In this document: positions 46,200 through 55,817 of the stretch, one piece after another
How positions within the stretch are numbered: the stretch's first letter is position 1
Layout of the letters: the number at the start of each line of letters is the position of its first letter
Assembly: GCF_022410515.1 (NCBI RefSeq)
Contig: NZ_JACSDI010000001.1
Location: forward strand, 1,054,001-1,118,000
Direction of reading: 5' to 3'
Length of the DNA stretch: 64,000 nt
DNA from: Shewanella cutis
GTDB lineage: Bacteria; Pseudomonadota; Gammaproteobacteria; Enterobacterales; Shewanellaceae
The notes under the pieces: model-generated
Told to the model about the DNA's origin: nothing
Seen by the model: the letters and a program-made list of their open reading frames with translations, nothing else
Database searches by the model: none
Program-made: the position numbers and the translations under genes

Positions 46200-48206
46200 T
46201 TAGAACTGGTAAGTCAGCTTAGCCCAGAGATTACGCCCCGGCTCATTAACCCTAAACATGGCCTCACTGCCCGGCAGATCATTACCCGTACCGGCCTTAC
46301 TCACATGCTCAGCGTAGGTCGCATCAAACAGGTTTTCGACACCAAAGATAAAGGATAAATCCTTGCTGTATGACCAAGATGCATTCAGTGCCAGCGTACC
46401 AAAGCCGCTACTTGGGCCTAAGTCTTGGCCCACAATATTGCCGTGACCTAAGGTATAGCGATCCTGCGATGCAACCAGCCGCCACTGCGCCGCCATTGTC
46501 CAAGCTTGCCATTGATAGTTAACGGTTAATCTTGCCTCTAACGGCGATATTTGCCCGAGTGCGACCTTGTCGGTATCGTTTTCACCCTGGGTATAACTTA
46601 AGGTAAGTTGAGTCGACCACTGCTCATTAAACGCATAGTCTAGGCTTGCTTCGCCACCAAATAAGCTGGCATCGATATTACGCGCCACCGTGGTGTTGCT
46701 GGTCGAATCAATCAGAATATAGTCATTGATCTCACCATAAAAGAGTGACACTGACGCTTCTACCGGACCTTGGTAAATCCAGCCTATATCAAATTGATTG
46801 GTCGTTTCAGCCTTAAGATCAAAGGCTTTTTGTGCAGGATTATCGGCACTGGCCTTCATGATCTCCCAATAATCTGGCATGCGCTGCGCCGAGCCAAATC
46901 CTGCATAATATTGGTGAGCATCGAGTTGATATTCATAACGCACATAACCGCTGTAGAGGGTATCCTCCCTCTCACCCTGCTGGGCGATTAACAATTCGCC
47001 ATCCCAGCGATCGACCCTCAATCCAGCGTGCAAGCTACTATTGCCTAAACCTTGGTGTTCAAAGCCATAGCTGGATTCGGCAAACAGCGCGTAGTTTTTA
47101 TAGCGCATATCTTCCTTAAACGGCTTATTGAGTAAGTCGTCTAAGCCAACATCCCCCGTTGCCATACTGCGGCCATCATGCACACTCGACATATAATCCA
47201 GCCCCAGTGTTAATTCGAGGCCATCGAGCGGGGTTAAATCAAACCAAAGATGACCACCGTCGGTCATCCGGCGCACATTCGAGCCAGAATTTACCCCTTC
47301 ATCAAATCGGTCCATTATATGGTCGTTTTTGTTACTAAAGGCCTGTAACTCGACTGCGGCCAACCAGCTCGACTCAAACTCATGTTGGATCAGTAGCGCC
47401 GCATCACGGTTATCAATTTGGCGAGCCTTATTTAATCTGTCGGCATACTCAGCCTCACCGCTCGACTCACCGTAGGCTAACTCCACAACGGTGCGCTCAG
47501 TTGGCGTCCAACCTAGTGCAAGATTGGCGTTTTGGCGGTCATAACTGGATTGCACCTTATTGCCATTGCCGTCCTGATAATGATCACTACTCGATTGATT
47601 AATATCAAAATCTAGGTAGTAATTTTTATCGCCTGCATTCAACTCCACCATGGCATCTCGTCTATCGAAACTGCCACCGGTTGCACTGGCGCGCCCTTCG
47701 AGATCCGCTTGATTAAAGCGATGGCGATTTTTCTCAAACAGAATTGTGCCCGCGGTGCCGACAGGGCCGTATTTCACCGTCTGCGGCCCTTTGATAACCG
47801 TTATCTGATCGTAGGTTTCGGGATAAATATAATTGGTTGGCGGATCCATACGTCCACCACAGGCACCGTAAACATGCTGGCCATCATCGACTATGTTTAA
47901 GCGTGAGCCACCCAATCCCCTAAACATAGGATCGCCGCCGGAGCCGCCTTTGCGAGTAATGTTAAATCCTGGGATCGAGCGCAAAAATCCCGAACCATCA
48001 TAGGCGGGTAATGGCAGACGATTTTGTTTGGGATCGCTAACTAAGTGTACGGGTTGACGCATTACATCGGCGGTAACTAGCAGATAATCTTTACATTTTT
48101 GGTCTTCACCACAGTCGGTCGCCTCTGCGGACCACCCCAATTGAGGTGCAGTGGTACCTAAAATACTTGCTAACATAAGCGCTAATTTGATCGGTTGATA
48201 TGGCAT
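46200..48206 (-). CDS. TonB-dependent receptor of the copper receptor (OprC) type
   Basis: This 668-aa outer-membrane barrel has a signal peptide (to about residue 27), a plug domain and a C-terminal strand ending in aromatic residues (LWAKLTYQF). The plug contains GGSGGDPMFRGLGGSRLNI, GACGGRMDPPTNY and VIKGPQTVKYGPVG, very like the TonB copper-receptor family. Its Cys/Met-containing GACGGRMD loop fits a metal ligand. Energy comes from TonB-ExbBD. No TonB box or regulator is recognised beside it; 48207-48412 shows no gene. Confidence 0.85.
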   Translation of the reverse strand: MPYQPIKLALMLASILGTTAPQLGWSAEATDCGEDQKCKDYLLVTADVMRQPVHLVSDPKQNRLPLPAYDGSGFLRSIPGFNITRKGGSGGDPMFRGLGGSRLNIVDDGQHVYGACGGRMDPPTNYIYPETYDQITVIKGPQTVKYGPVGTAGTILFEKNRHRFNQADLEGRASATGGSFDRRDAMVELNAGDKNYYLDFDINQSSSDHYQDGNGNKVQSSYDRQNANLALGWTPTERTVVELAYGESSGEAEYADRLNKARQIDNRDAALLIQHEFESSWLAAVELQAFSNKNDHIMDRFDEGVNSGSNVRRMTDGGHLWFDLTPLDGLELTLGLDYMSSVHDGRSMATGDVGLDDLLNKPFKEDMRYKNYALFAESSYGFEHQGLGNSSLHAGLRVDRWDGELLIAQQGEREDTLYSGYVRYEYQLDAHQYYAGFGSAQRMPDYWEIMKASADNPAQKAFDLKAETTNQFDIGWIYQGPVEASVSLFYGEINDYILIDSTSNTTVARNIDASLFGGEASLDYAFNEQWSTQLTLSYTQGENDTDKVALGQISPLEARLTVNYQWQAWTMAAQWRLVASQDRYTLGHGNIVGQDLGPSSGFGTLALNASWSYSKDLSFIFGVENLFDATYAEHVSKAGTGNDLPGSEAMFRVNEPGRNLWAKLTYQF

Positions 48207-48412
48207 GAATTTCCCCTACAAATTGTTTTTAATGATTTTTGTGGGGGTATTGTTATGACTAGAGAAGGAAGCGCAATCAAAACTCTGCTTGGCGCGACAA
48301 TCTGTCGCAGCTAAAACAGCGTGGGTTCACAATATGGTAAATATTGATAAATTAATCACTTATAAATTAAATGTTGCAGATTTATAAAATCACCATCACT
48401 GAATAACCGCCG

Positions 48413-50599
48413 TTACAGCAGCCAAGATTCGGCCAATCCCGAAGTTAATGTAAGCAAGGGGGTTGGTTTGTTAATCGCATAGCCTTGGGCATAATCGACA
48501 CCTAAACTCTTTAACTTCAAACCGATTTCTGTCGATTCAACAAATTCAGCCACAACATCAAAGCCCATATCTTGCCCTAACTGACAAATGGCTTTGACGA
48601 TCGCTTGATCCGCGCCATCCTCACACAGATTAGTGACAAACTGACCATCGATTTTGACGTAATCCACATTTAAACGTTTCAGGTAAGCAAAGCTTGAAAA
48701 TCCCGCCCCAAAGTCATCCAGCGCGAGCTGGCAATTTAATGGTCTAAGCACCTCAATCAATTTAGTGGCTTGATCTAATTGGCTTACGGCGGCGGTTTCT
48801 GTGATCTCAATACAAAGTTTATCCACCAACTCTGGTTCGGTCATTAGCCGCATTTCGAGCCAATTCATAAACTCGCTATCGCCCAAAGACGTCGCAGAAA
48901 GATTGACTGAAACCAGCCCTAATTGCTGCCATATGGCTAAATGATTACTGCCCCATTTAAGCAGATTATCAATAACCCATAAATCGATCTTAGCAGCCAA
49001 ATTATAACGCTCAGCGGCGGGCAGAAAGATGGCTGGCGAAACGATGGTGCCATTGGGTTGCACCATGCGAAGTAGCACCTCTAAATGCAATCCGGGCTCG
49101 TCGCAATTTAATGGCGCAATCGTTTGAAAATAAAGCTCAAATTGATTTAACGCAAGGGCGCTAACAATATCCACCGAGGCCATCATTTCAGTATAAAGGC
49201 GGGTCATCTTAGGATCTTTTGTACTGTATAAATGCCAGCCATTACGCCCCTTGTCCTTAGCGAGACGGCAGGCGGCATCGGCATGACTCATCACGGTATA
49301 AATGTCGGAGGCCGACCGATTGAACTTAGCAATCCCCATGCTCACACTGACGTTATGGCAGCGATTTTCCCAAATAAACTCATGGGTTGCTAACTGAGTA
49401 CAAATCCGTTTTGCGATATGCTGGGCCGAATCCACATTGCAGTAATGCATTAAAATACCAAATTCATCGCCACCTAGACGAGCAACGATATCGCCCTTAC
49501 GCACCAGTTGTTTAAGCCGTAAAGCCAACTGGCACAATAGCTTGTCTCCCGCTTGATGGCCGCTGATGTTATTGATCACCTGAAACTGATCGACATCGAT
49601 AAAGGCTACACAGGTGGGAATATCATCCTTAGCATGCAGCAGATTTTCGAGTAAGGCCTCAAAGTGCAGCCGATTCGGTAATCCGGTCAAGGCATCATAA
49701 TTGGCCTGAAAAGAGAGTTCATCGGCGAGTCGATATTTTTCACTCACATCTTCAGCAATCATCACTAGCGTATCTTTGTCACCGTGGATCTGGCTAAAGC
49801 TGAGCCGAAGCCAATCTAAGTGATACTGAGATTTTAGCGGTAATTCGCACCAAGCTTGCCCCAATACACCTTCACGCACCATATGCAGCGTATCGGTAAG
49901 CATGGCATACTCCTCTTCACGTACCATGCTAAATAAATCGTATCCATGTTGTACAGGTAAGGTTTGCAGCGCGATTTTGTTCAGCATCATCAGCTGATTT
50001 TGTTTATCGAGCAGAGCGCAAGCCAAGGGTAATTGGTTAAAGACTTCGCGGTATTTGTTTTCACTCGCTAACATATCGTGGGCGATGCGGGTCAGCTCCA
50101 TCGCCGAACCTATCATCACCGCCGCATGTTGAAACTCTTGAATAAACGCTTCGCTCCACTCACAACATTCAGAGCAATTAACCGCACCAAGGGCAATACG
50201 GGTTTCCCCAAACACCACTGGAGGCAATACCAGTAAACTTTTAACATCCCAGTCCCGAAGCAGCGCTCGTTCCGCCTGAGCTTCTGGCGGTAACGTATTA
50301 ACATCGGGCAGATTCAGTAGCTTTGGACTTCTCACAAGGGAGCGAAAAAAAGGCATACGCGCAAGTGGCCACACACGGATCTGCTGGCCTTGGGTAAATT
50401 GTGGTTTTAAGTAAAGATTACGGGTGCGTAAATGATCGAGGGATAAACTCCCCGTTAGCACAAACACCCCATCACAGTGCAGTTGGAGCGTAATCGCTTC
50501 TAAGGCTCTATCAACATTTTGCTCTAGGGTTTCTAGCGGCGTTTCGCTAAAAATCGTCACTAATGCCTGTTGGAGTGAATTTGCTAAACCATCTGACAT
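48413..50599 (-). CDS. GAF/PAS-GGDEF-EAL cyclic-di-GMP signalling protein
   Basis: This 728-aa protein has an N-terminal GAF-like sensor (about 25-165), a PAS-like segment (about 180-290), a GGDEF domain with an intact RLGGDEFG signature near residue 380, and an EAL domain from about 475. The EAL signature reads EVLLRM instead of EALLR. Downstream catalytic residues look present (VNLSATSL, DDFGAGFSSF, VKIDGQFV). It could be a bifunctional cyclase/phosphodiesterase; which activity dominates cannot be told. It appears to be cytoplasmic with no TM helix. Confidence 0.9.
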   Translation of the reverse strand: MSDGLANSLQQALVTIFSETPLETLEQNVDRALEAITLQLHCDGVFVLTGSLSLDHLRTRNLYLKPQFTQGQQIRVWPLARMPFFRSLVRSPKLLNLPDVNTLPPEAQAERALLRDWDVKSLLVLPPVVFGETRIALGAVNCSECCEWSEAFIQEFQHAAVMIGSAMELTRIAHDMLASENKYREVFNQLPLACALLDKQNQLMMLNKIALQTLPVQHGYDLFSMVREEEYAMLTDTLHMVREGVLGQAWCELPLKSQYHLDWLRLSFSQIHGDKDTLVMIAEDVSEKYRLADELSFQANYDALTGLPNRLHFEALLENLLHAKDDIPTCVAFIDVDQFQVINNISGHQAGDKLLCQLALRLKQLVRKGDIVARLGGDEFGILMHYCNVDSAQHIAKRICTQLATHEFIWENRCHNVSVSMGIAKFNRSASDIYTVMSHADAACRLAKDKGRNGWHLYSTKDPKMTRLYTEMMASVDIVSALALNQFELYFQTIAPLNCDEPGLHLEVLLRMVQPNGTIVSPAIFLPAAERYNLAAKIDLWVIDNLLKWGSNHLAIWQQLGLVSVNLSATSLGDSEFMNWLEMRLMTEPELVDKLCIEITETAAVSQLDQATKLIEVLRPLNCQLALDDFGAGFSSFAYLKRLNVDYVKIDGQFVTNLCEDGADQAIVKAICQLGQDMGFDVVAEFVESTEIGLKLKSLGVDYAQGYAINKPTPLLTLTSGLAESWLL

Positions 50600-50770
50600 G
50601 AAAAGGGATTTCCTTACCTACAATTCCATTTAAGGTATTATTGCTGCAATTCCCAGAAATAAATTCAAACCACCGAAAACCGATGATGAATAACGACAAC
50701 GGGACTTTCTGTATTTCCAAACAAAAGCATAGCTCATGTTTGGCGTTAGAGCAGGTAGCGGAGATAAAGA

Positions 50771-51325
50771 GTGTTACAACGACTATTTCTTGGATTTGCC
50801 CCCAATGACACCCAGCGCCAGCAGCTTTTGCAGTTGCAGCAATCCGTGACACCGCAGTTAACGCTCCATGCTAAACCCGTGAGCAAGGCAAATTTTCATC
50901 TCACCCTCGCGTTTTTAGGCTTAGCTAATCAGACTCAAAAGACACAACTGATTGAATCTGTTGATAAACTGCATCGACCACGATTTACTGTACAACTGGA
51001 TAAGCTCGCTCTGTGGCCCAAGGCGCAGGTATGCTGCTTAAAGGGAGATAGGGTTAGCACGGCGTTGGCGTTATTGGCATCGCAGGCGCAAGATTTAGCG
51101 CAGCAGTTGCAATTGCATCAGAGCGAACATCCATTTCGACCGCATATCAGCTTGTTTAGAAAAGCCAAGTCTTTGAGCACCTTTGATAACGAACTTCTCC
51201 TCAAAGATCTAGCGAATACAACGATAACTGAACTAACGCTCGCTCCCGAACAGCTTCATTTGTACCTTTCTTCAAGCAGTGATAGCGGTGTGGAATATCA
51301 CATCTTACATTCTTGGCCACTCTAA
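50771..51325 (+). CDS. thpR: RNA 2',3'-cyclic phosphodiesterase (2H family)
   Basis: This 184-aa protein has two HxT/S motifs: FHLTLAFLG (about 41-49) and RPHISLFRKA (about 124-133), the 2H phosphoesterase active site. Family members hydrolyse 2',3'-cyclic phosphates on RNA and were formerly called 2'-5' RNA ligase. It starts at GTG 50771 with GGAG upstream; no in-frame ATG keeps the FLGFAPND N-terminus. It is divergent from the GGDEF-EAL gene. Confidence 0.88.
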   Translation: MLQRLFLGFAPNDTQRQQLLQLQQSVTPQLTLHAKPVSKANFHLTLAFLGLANQTQKTQLIESVDKLHRPRFTVQLDKLALWPKAQVCCLKGDRVSTALALLASQAQDLAQQLQLHQSEHPFRPHISLFRKAKSLSTFDNELLLKDLANTTITELTLAPEQLHLYLSSSSDSGVEYHILHSWPL

Positions 51326-51431
51326 TAACCGAAATGCGCCTAAAACAGCATGAGGCAACACCATTAAAACAGCGACTTATCCCAACGCACTTAGCCAAAT
51401 CATCAGCACTGCAATAATTTGCCCCAAAATA

Positions 51432-51458
51432 ATCAGCCCGAGCATGGCTCGGGCTGAT
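51432..51458 (-). terminator. terminator after the Sel1-repeat gene
   Basis: ATCAGCCCGAGC/GCTCGGGCTGAT with a 3-nt loop and a TTATTTTG tail on the minus strand, 25 nt past the stop. Confidence 0.8.
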
Positions 51459-51483
51459 ACTAAGACTTCAGCAAACAAGTAGG

Positions 51484-52263
51484 CTACTCAAGTAAACGCA
51501 GCGTCTCACGATAGGCCCGTTTTTGCTCATAGCTGTGTAAACGCTGTTTAAACTCATCGGTTTTAGTCGTTTCAGCTGTCATCTTCAAAGCAGCAATCGC
51601 TTTTTGCTGTGTCGAAACCGCAGCGCCAAAATCACCCACTTCCGCATAAGCTGCAGCTAAGTTGTCGAGATTAGTGGGATCGTTTTCGTTGACCTTTAGG
51701 AGTTGCAGAGATAACTCAAGCGCTTTATTACCATCACGATATTCGGCTTCTGGACAGGTTGCGAGAATCCAAGCTACATTGCCAAGGGCTATATCATCGC
51801 CAACACGGGTAAATTGCTCGACCGCTTTGCCACAGTTGCGCTTAACACCGTCACCACCCGAAGCGTAAATAAAACCTAAACGGAACTGCGCCCAACGGTT
51901 GCCACGTTCACCCATATCTTTATACCAACGCTCGGCAATGGCTAAGTCACGTTTAATCAACTGGCCTTCAAAAGACAGATCCGCCAAGGTTTGCTGCGCT
52001 TTTTCGTGTTGCTGCTCGGCAGCGAGGGTTATCCAGTGGAGTCCAGATGGCACCTCTTGCTGCACATAACGCCCAGAGAGAAACATGAGTCCTAGTAAAA
52101 ATTGCGCATCGGCATCACCTTGCTCTGCCTGAACTTGAATATGCACAAATTTACTCGCCGCAATTTCATTTGCTGGCTGCGGGATAGAAAATGCGTGTGC
52201 AACAGGACTTAATCCTACGGATAAAGTGAATCCTGCACCTAAAACCCATTGCCTGTATTTCAC
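51484..52263 (-). CDS. periplasmic Sel1/TPR-repeat protein
   Basis: This 259-aa protein has a signal peptide (QWVLGAGFTLSVGLSPVAHA). Three Sel1-like repeats follow (AQFLLGLMFLSGRYV, AQQTLADLSFEGQLI, AQFRLGFIYASGG) and two TPR-like helices at the C-terminus. Such repeats mediate protein-protein contacts; the partner is unknown. The start is a GTG at 52263 after AGGTTACCAG. It is monocistronic. Confidence 0.8.
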   Translation of the reverse strand: MKYRQWVLGAGFTLSVGLSPVAHAFSIPQPANEIAASKFVHIQVQAEQGDADAQFLLGLMFLSGRYVQQEVPSGLHWITLAAEQQHEKAQQTLADLSFEGQLIKRDLAIAERWYKDMGERGNRWAQFRLGFIYASGGDGVKRNCGKAVEQFTRVGDDIALGNVAWILATCPEAEYRDGNKALELSLQLLKVNENDPTNLDNLAAAYAEVGDFGAAVSTQQKAIAALKMTAETTKTDEFKQRLHSYEQKRAYRETLRLLE

Positions 52264-52682
52264 CTGGTAACCTCTTCGAAAAACAACCGCGCCTCAAGTT
52301 AGCCTGAAATACGCCCATAAGTCGAGTGTAAATCGGCTTAATTGCCCTTAATAAAGGGAAATATCACCGCTGATTTTTAAATTTATCTACTCTTCACATC
52401 AGGTCACTAAGGTTTACTATTATTTTCCTCGCCAAAAAACCTTAAAACGTTATACAAGATGTGATTAACTCTACAGAGTTAAGTGAATCCAGTGAGTTTG
52501 ACACCGATTTAGTTGACTAATATCACTAAAGTAGCAAAATAAGCTCTAATTTTAGGTTGTTAATTGCATTTATTCACTCATTCTAAACTAAGATATTCAT
52601 CTCGTTTTTATGGGTGTTATTGACGTAAAATGCTTATTTAGAATATTCTTACTTTCGTTTTAATCAATCGAGGAACATCGAC
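52264..52682. other. crp upstream region
   Basis: 419 nt with no gene. It holds a perfect palindrome TTAACTC-TACA-GAGTTAA at 52465-52482 and a very AT-rich stretch at about 52530-52660 that likely carries the crp promoter. A CRP site for autoregulation was looked for and not clearly seen. Confidence 0.45.
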
Positions 52683-53318
52683 ATGGCTCTGATTGGTAAG
52701 CCAAAACCGGACCCAACTTTGGAATGGTTTTTATCACACTGTCACATTCATAAGTATCCCGCTAAAAGCACCTTGATCCATGCTGGTGAAGACTCAGACA
52801 CCCTTTATTACATCGTAAAAGGTTCTGTTGCGGTATTGATTAAAGATGAAGAAGGTAAGGAAATGATCCTATCTTATCTTAATCAAGGCGACTTTATCGG
52901 TGAGTTAGGCCTGTTCGAAGAACAAGCTGAACGTACCGCTTGGGTTCGCGCAAAACAAGCATGTGAAATTGCGGAAATCTCTTATAAGAAGTTCAAGCAA
53001 TTAATCCAAGTAAACCCTGAAATTTTGATGAAGCTATCGGCTCAAATGGCCTACCGCCTGCAGAGCACTAGCCAGAAAGTGGGTAATTTAGCATTCCTCG
53101 ATGTGGCAGGCCGTATTGCGCAAACATTGTTGCATTTAGCCAAACAACCCGATGCAATGACACACCCAGACGGTATGCAAATTAAGATCACTCGCCAAGA
53201 AATTGGTCAGATCGTCGGTTGTTCCCGCGAAACTGTGGGTCGTATCTTAAAGATGCTTGAAGAACAAAATCTCATTCAAGCACACGGTAAAACCATTGTG
53301 GTATATGGTACCCGTTAA
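52683..53318 (+). CDS. crp: cAMP receptor protein
   Basis: This 211-aa global regulator has a cyclic-nucleotide-binding domain with [18 protein letters not shown] (cAMP contacts, about 72-89), a long dimerisation helix, and the HTH ([18 protein letters not shown], about 169-186) nearly identical to E. coli CRP. In S. oneidensis CRP, rather than FNR, is the main activator of anaerobic respiration genes; psrABC in this window may be a target. It ends at a terminator at 53357-53385. Confidence 0.97.
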   Translation: MALIGKPKPDPTLEWFLSHCHIHKYPAKSTLIHAGEDSDTLYYIVKGSVAVLIKDEEGKEMILSYLNQGDFIGELGLFEEQAERTAWVRAKQACEIAEISYKKFKQLIQVNPEILMKLSAQMAYRLQSTSQKVGNLAFLDVAGRIAQTLLHLAKQPDAMTHPDGMQIKITRQEIGQIVGCSRETVGRILKMLEEQNLIQAHGKTIVVYGTR

Positions 53319-53356
53319 GTTAGACTTCAGCTTGATTTAAGCCTGAATCATTAAAG

Positions 53357-53385
53357 TGGCCTAGCATAAAAACTAGGCCATTTTT
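53357..53385 (+). terminator. terminator after crp
   Basis: TGGCCTAG/CTAGGCCA with an 8-nt loop, then TTTTTATT. Confidence 0.82.
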
Positions 53386-53400
53386 ATTGGGGGAGCATAA

Positions 53401-53748
53401 ATGAAACGGCTGTTATTTATCGGTTTTTTCAGTCTGTTTACGCTGGTGCATCCAACAATAATTAACGCCGAACCGATTGAATTAGAACATTATCAAGCCA
53501 AGGCGTTAGTCAACTCTGGGCAAATTCTATCACTCAATGGCACCCTTGCCGTGGTCAATCAATTCTGCCAAGGTGAACTAATTGACGCACATCTCTATCA
53601 AGAAGATCATAAATGGCGCTATGATTTGCAAATCAAAGTGCAACGCGGCCAAATTGTGAATCTGAGTATTGATGCCACCAATGGTCAACTTGAACACTCC
53701 ACCGCACTACCGAGCGAATGTCGAAAACATGAAACTGCTACTCGTTGA
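53401..53748 (+). CDS. PepSY-like periplasmic protein
   Basis: This 115-aa protein has a signal peptide (LLFIGFFSLFTLVHPTIINA) followed by one PepSY-like alpha/beta unit (YQAKALVNSGQILSL, then LYQEDHKWRYDLQIKV). The C-terminus overlaps the next gene by 20 nt in another frame. Small PepSY proteins often precede PhoPQ-type operons and may act as sensors or inhibitors; that is inferred. The family call is moderate. Confidence 0.7.
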   Translation: MKRLLFIGFFSLFTLVHPTIINAEPIELEHYQAKALVNSGQILSLNGTLAVVNQFCQGELIDAHLYQEDHKWRYDLQIKVQRGQIVNLSIDATNGQLEHSTALPSECRKHETATR

Positions 53749-54403
53749 AGATAACCCCATGCTGGTCTCCGAATTGGAGAAGCAACTCAAACAGGCTGGC
53801 TATGTTACTGATATTACAGACAAAGCTCTTGAAGCCGATTACCTAGTAAAAGAAACCCAATACGACTGTGTGATTTTAGATATTGGCCTTCCCGATGGTA
53901 ATGGACTGGAATTACTCGAAGGCTGGCGAAATCAAGGTATTAGTACACCGGTTATTATGCTAACCGCCCGCAGCCAATGGCATGAAAAAGTCGAAGGCTT
54001 TAATGCTGGCGCCGATGATTATTTAGGCAAGCCCTTCCACGCGCAGGAATTGCTAGCACGAATTCAGGCACTTATCCACCGCGCACACGGCCGGTTAAAT
54101 AATCCCAGCAAGCAACTTAGCTATGGCGGTGTCACCTTAGATGAAGCCGAGCAAACCGTCAGCGTTGGCGAGCAGTTATATGAATTGACTGCAATGGAGT
54201 TTAGACTGTTAAAAATCTTCCTCATGTCACCTAAGAAGTTGTTATCTAAGGCGCAATTAACCGATAAGCTCTATCAGTTTGATGACGAAAAAGAGAGTAA
54301 TGTGGTTGAGGTTTACGTGACTCATCTGCGCAAAAAACTTGGCAAAACCGCAATAGAAACCCGCCGCGGCCAAGGTTATATCTTCCACGGCGTGGCTGCA
54401 TGA
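53729..54403 (+). CDS. OmpR/PhoP-family response regulator
   Basis: This 224-aa regulator has a receiver domain (LLLVEDNPML, phospho-acceptor Asp in CVILDIGLPDG near residue 51, Lys in LGKPF) and a winged-helix DNA-binding domain ending in RRGQGYIF. The longer frame from 53669 lacks homology; the ATG at 53729 starts MKLLLVEDN and lies inside the PepSY-like gene. It is coupled to the kinase by an ATGA overlap. It is PhoP/QseB-like. Confidence 0.92.
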   Translation: MKLLLVEDNPMLVSELEKQLKQAGYVTDITDKALEADYLVKETQYDCVILDIGLPDGNGLELLEGWRNQGISTPVIMLTARSQWHEKVEGFNAGADDYLGKPFHAQELLARIQALIHRAHGRLNNPSKQLSYGGVTLDEAEQTVSVGEQLYELTAMEFRLLKIFLMSPKKLLSKAQLTDKLYQFDDEKESNVVEVYVTHLRKKLGKTAIETRRGQGYIFHGVAA

Positions 54404-55728
54404 TCTCTATTCGCACTAAGCTCAGTTTATGGTTAACGGGCTTATTGGTGTTAGGCACAGTGATTGGACTCATTTTATTTGAGTCCATGCTGCGCCAAGC
54501 GTTTCATGACTCGATTATCAATCGCTTAGAAGAAGATTTAGAGCATATTATGCTGGCGACCCATTTCAATAATGGGGAGATCCATATCGATCAAAGCCAA
54601 CTTTCGAGCTTTTACCGCCCCGCCTATTCGGGGCGTTATTTCCAGCTCAACCTCCCCAATGAAGTGATCCGCTCCCGCTCCCTTTGGGATATGCAGCTCG
54701 ATATCGAGCCTTTAGCACCAAGTCAAACCCGAGTTTGGCAGGCAAAGGGACCAAAAAACAATGACATGCAGTTATTATCCCTAGGATTAAATTCCAGCAG
54801 CGCGAATGTGACCGCGACACTCACCGTGGCGCAGGACTTGAGTATCGGTCGACGGGTATTTAGTGAAGTCTACGGCACTAAGCTTGGGATTAACCTAGCA
54901 ATGTTAGTGGCGATGATCGCGGGGATCTTCTTAATCCTGCGCCAATCCTTTAAGCCCGTGAAACAAATCCAACATGCGCTATCACGCCTACAAGAAGGCG
55001 AGATTAGGGCCTTGGAGTTAAGTAACATCCCGCCGGAAGTTCAGCCGCTGGCCAAGACCTATAACGAATTACTGGAATACACCGCCAAGCAAATTGAGCG
55101 CAGCCGTAATAACTTAGGCAATTTAAGCCACGGCCTAAAAACCCCACTGGCCGTTATGCAGCAACAGGTGGAAGCCTTAGGCCTTAAAGATCCCGAAACC
55201 GCCATGGCGCTGCAACAACAGCTCGATGCGATCCATAAAATGGTCGAACGTAAGCTCGCCGCAGCGCGGATCACTGGCGATATGTTACCTGCCGCCCAGT
55301 TAGTGGTGCCAAGGGATCTCCACAGCCTCGCCAATACCCTAAACAAAGTGCATAGAAGCAAAAACATCAACTGCAACTTTGAGCTTGACCCGAGTATCCA
55401 GCGTCTACCCATCCATAGGGAAGATGGCATGGAGCTTTTAGGTAATCTATTAGATAACGCCTTTAAATGGGCGGATAGCCAAGTCACAGTCAAACTTTGG
55501 AAGGCGCAAAATAAACTCTGCCTCAGCATAGACGATGATGGCCCAGGCGTTGCCGATGATGAACTGGATAAACTCACCCAAAGGGGAACTCGACTCGATG
55601 AATCCGTCATGGGCCACGGCCTAGGTTTATCGATAGTGAAGGAAATCGCCGAGCAATATGGGATTGAGCTTAAGTTTACCCACAGCAGCCAATTATCTGG
55701 CCTCAGTATTGAACTAGCATTTAGCTAA
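54400..55728 (+). CDS. PhoQ-like sensor histidine kinase
   Basis: This 442-aa inner-membrane kinase has TM1 (about 9-28), a periplasmic sensor region of about 125 residues, and TM2 (about 165-185). HAMP-like sequence follows, then the phospho-acceptor His in NLSHGLKTPLAVM (about 242-254), an N-box LLGNLLDNAFKW, and G-boxes DDDGPGV and GHGLGLSIV. The ligand is unknown; PhoQ-like divalent-cation or peptide sensing is only suggested by the neighbours. Confidence 0.9.
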   Translation: MISIRTKLSLWLTGLLVLGTVIGLILFESMLRQAFHDSIINRLEEDLEHIMLATHFNNGEIHIDQSQLSSFYRPAYSGRYFQLNLPNEVIRSRSLWDMQLDIEPLAPSQTRVWQAKGPKNNDMQLLSLGLNSSSANVTATLTVAQDLSIGRRVFSEVYGTKLGINLAMLVAMIAGIFLILRQSFKPVKQIQHALSRLQEGEIRALELSNIPPEVQPLAKTYNELLEYTAKQIERSRNNLGNLSHGLKTPLAVMQQQVEALGLKDPETAMALQQQLDAIHKMVERKLAAARITGDMLPAAQLVVPRDLHSLANTLNKVHRSKNINCNFELDPSIQRLPIHREDGMELLGNLLDNAFKWADSQVTVKLWKAQNKLCLSIDDDGPGVADDELDKLTQRGTRLDESVMGHGLGLSIVKEIAEQYGIELKFTHSSQLSGLSIELAFS

Positions 55729-55761
55729 CGAGTGTTTAATGCTAATTTACGCCAATAAAAA

Positions 55762-55779
55762 CGCCATCAATCGATGGCG
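55762..55779. terminator. terminator between the kinase gene and the DUF1338 gene
   Basis: CGCCATC/GATGGCG with a 4-nt loop. The T run is best on the minus strand (GTTTTTATTGG), and the plus side has ATTTATTT. Confidence 0.7.
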
Positions 55780-55817
55780 CATTTATTTGAGATTAATTCA
55801 GCAACAAACTTAATTCA

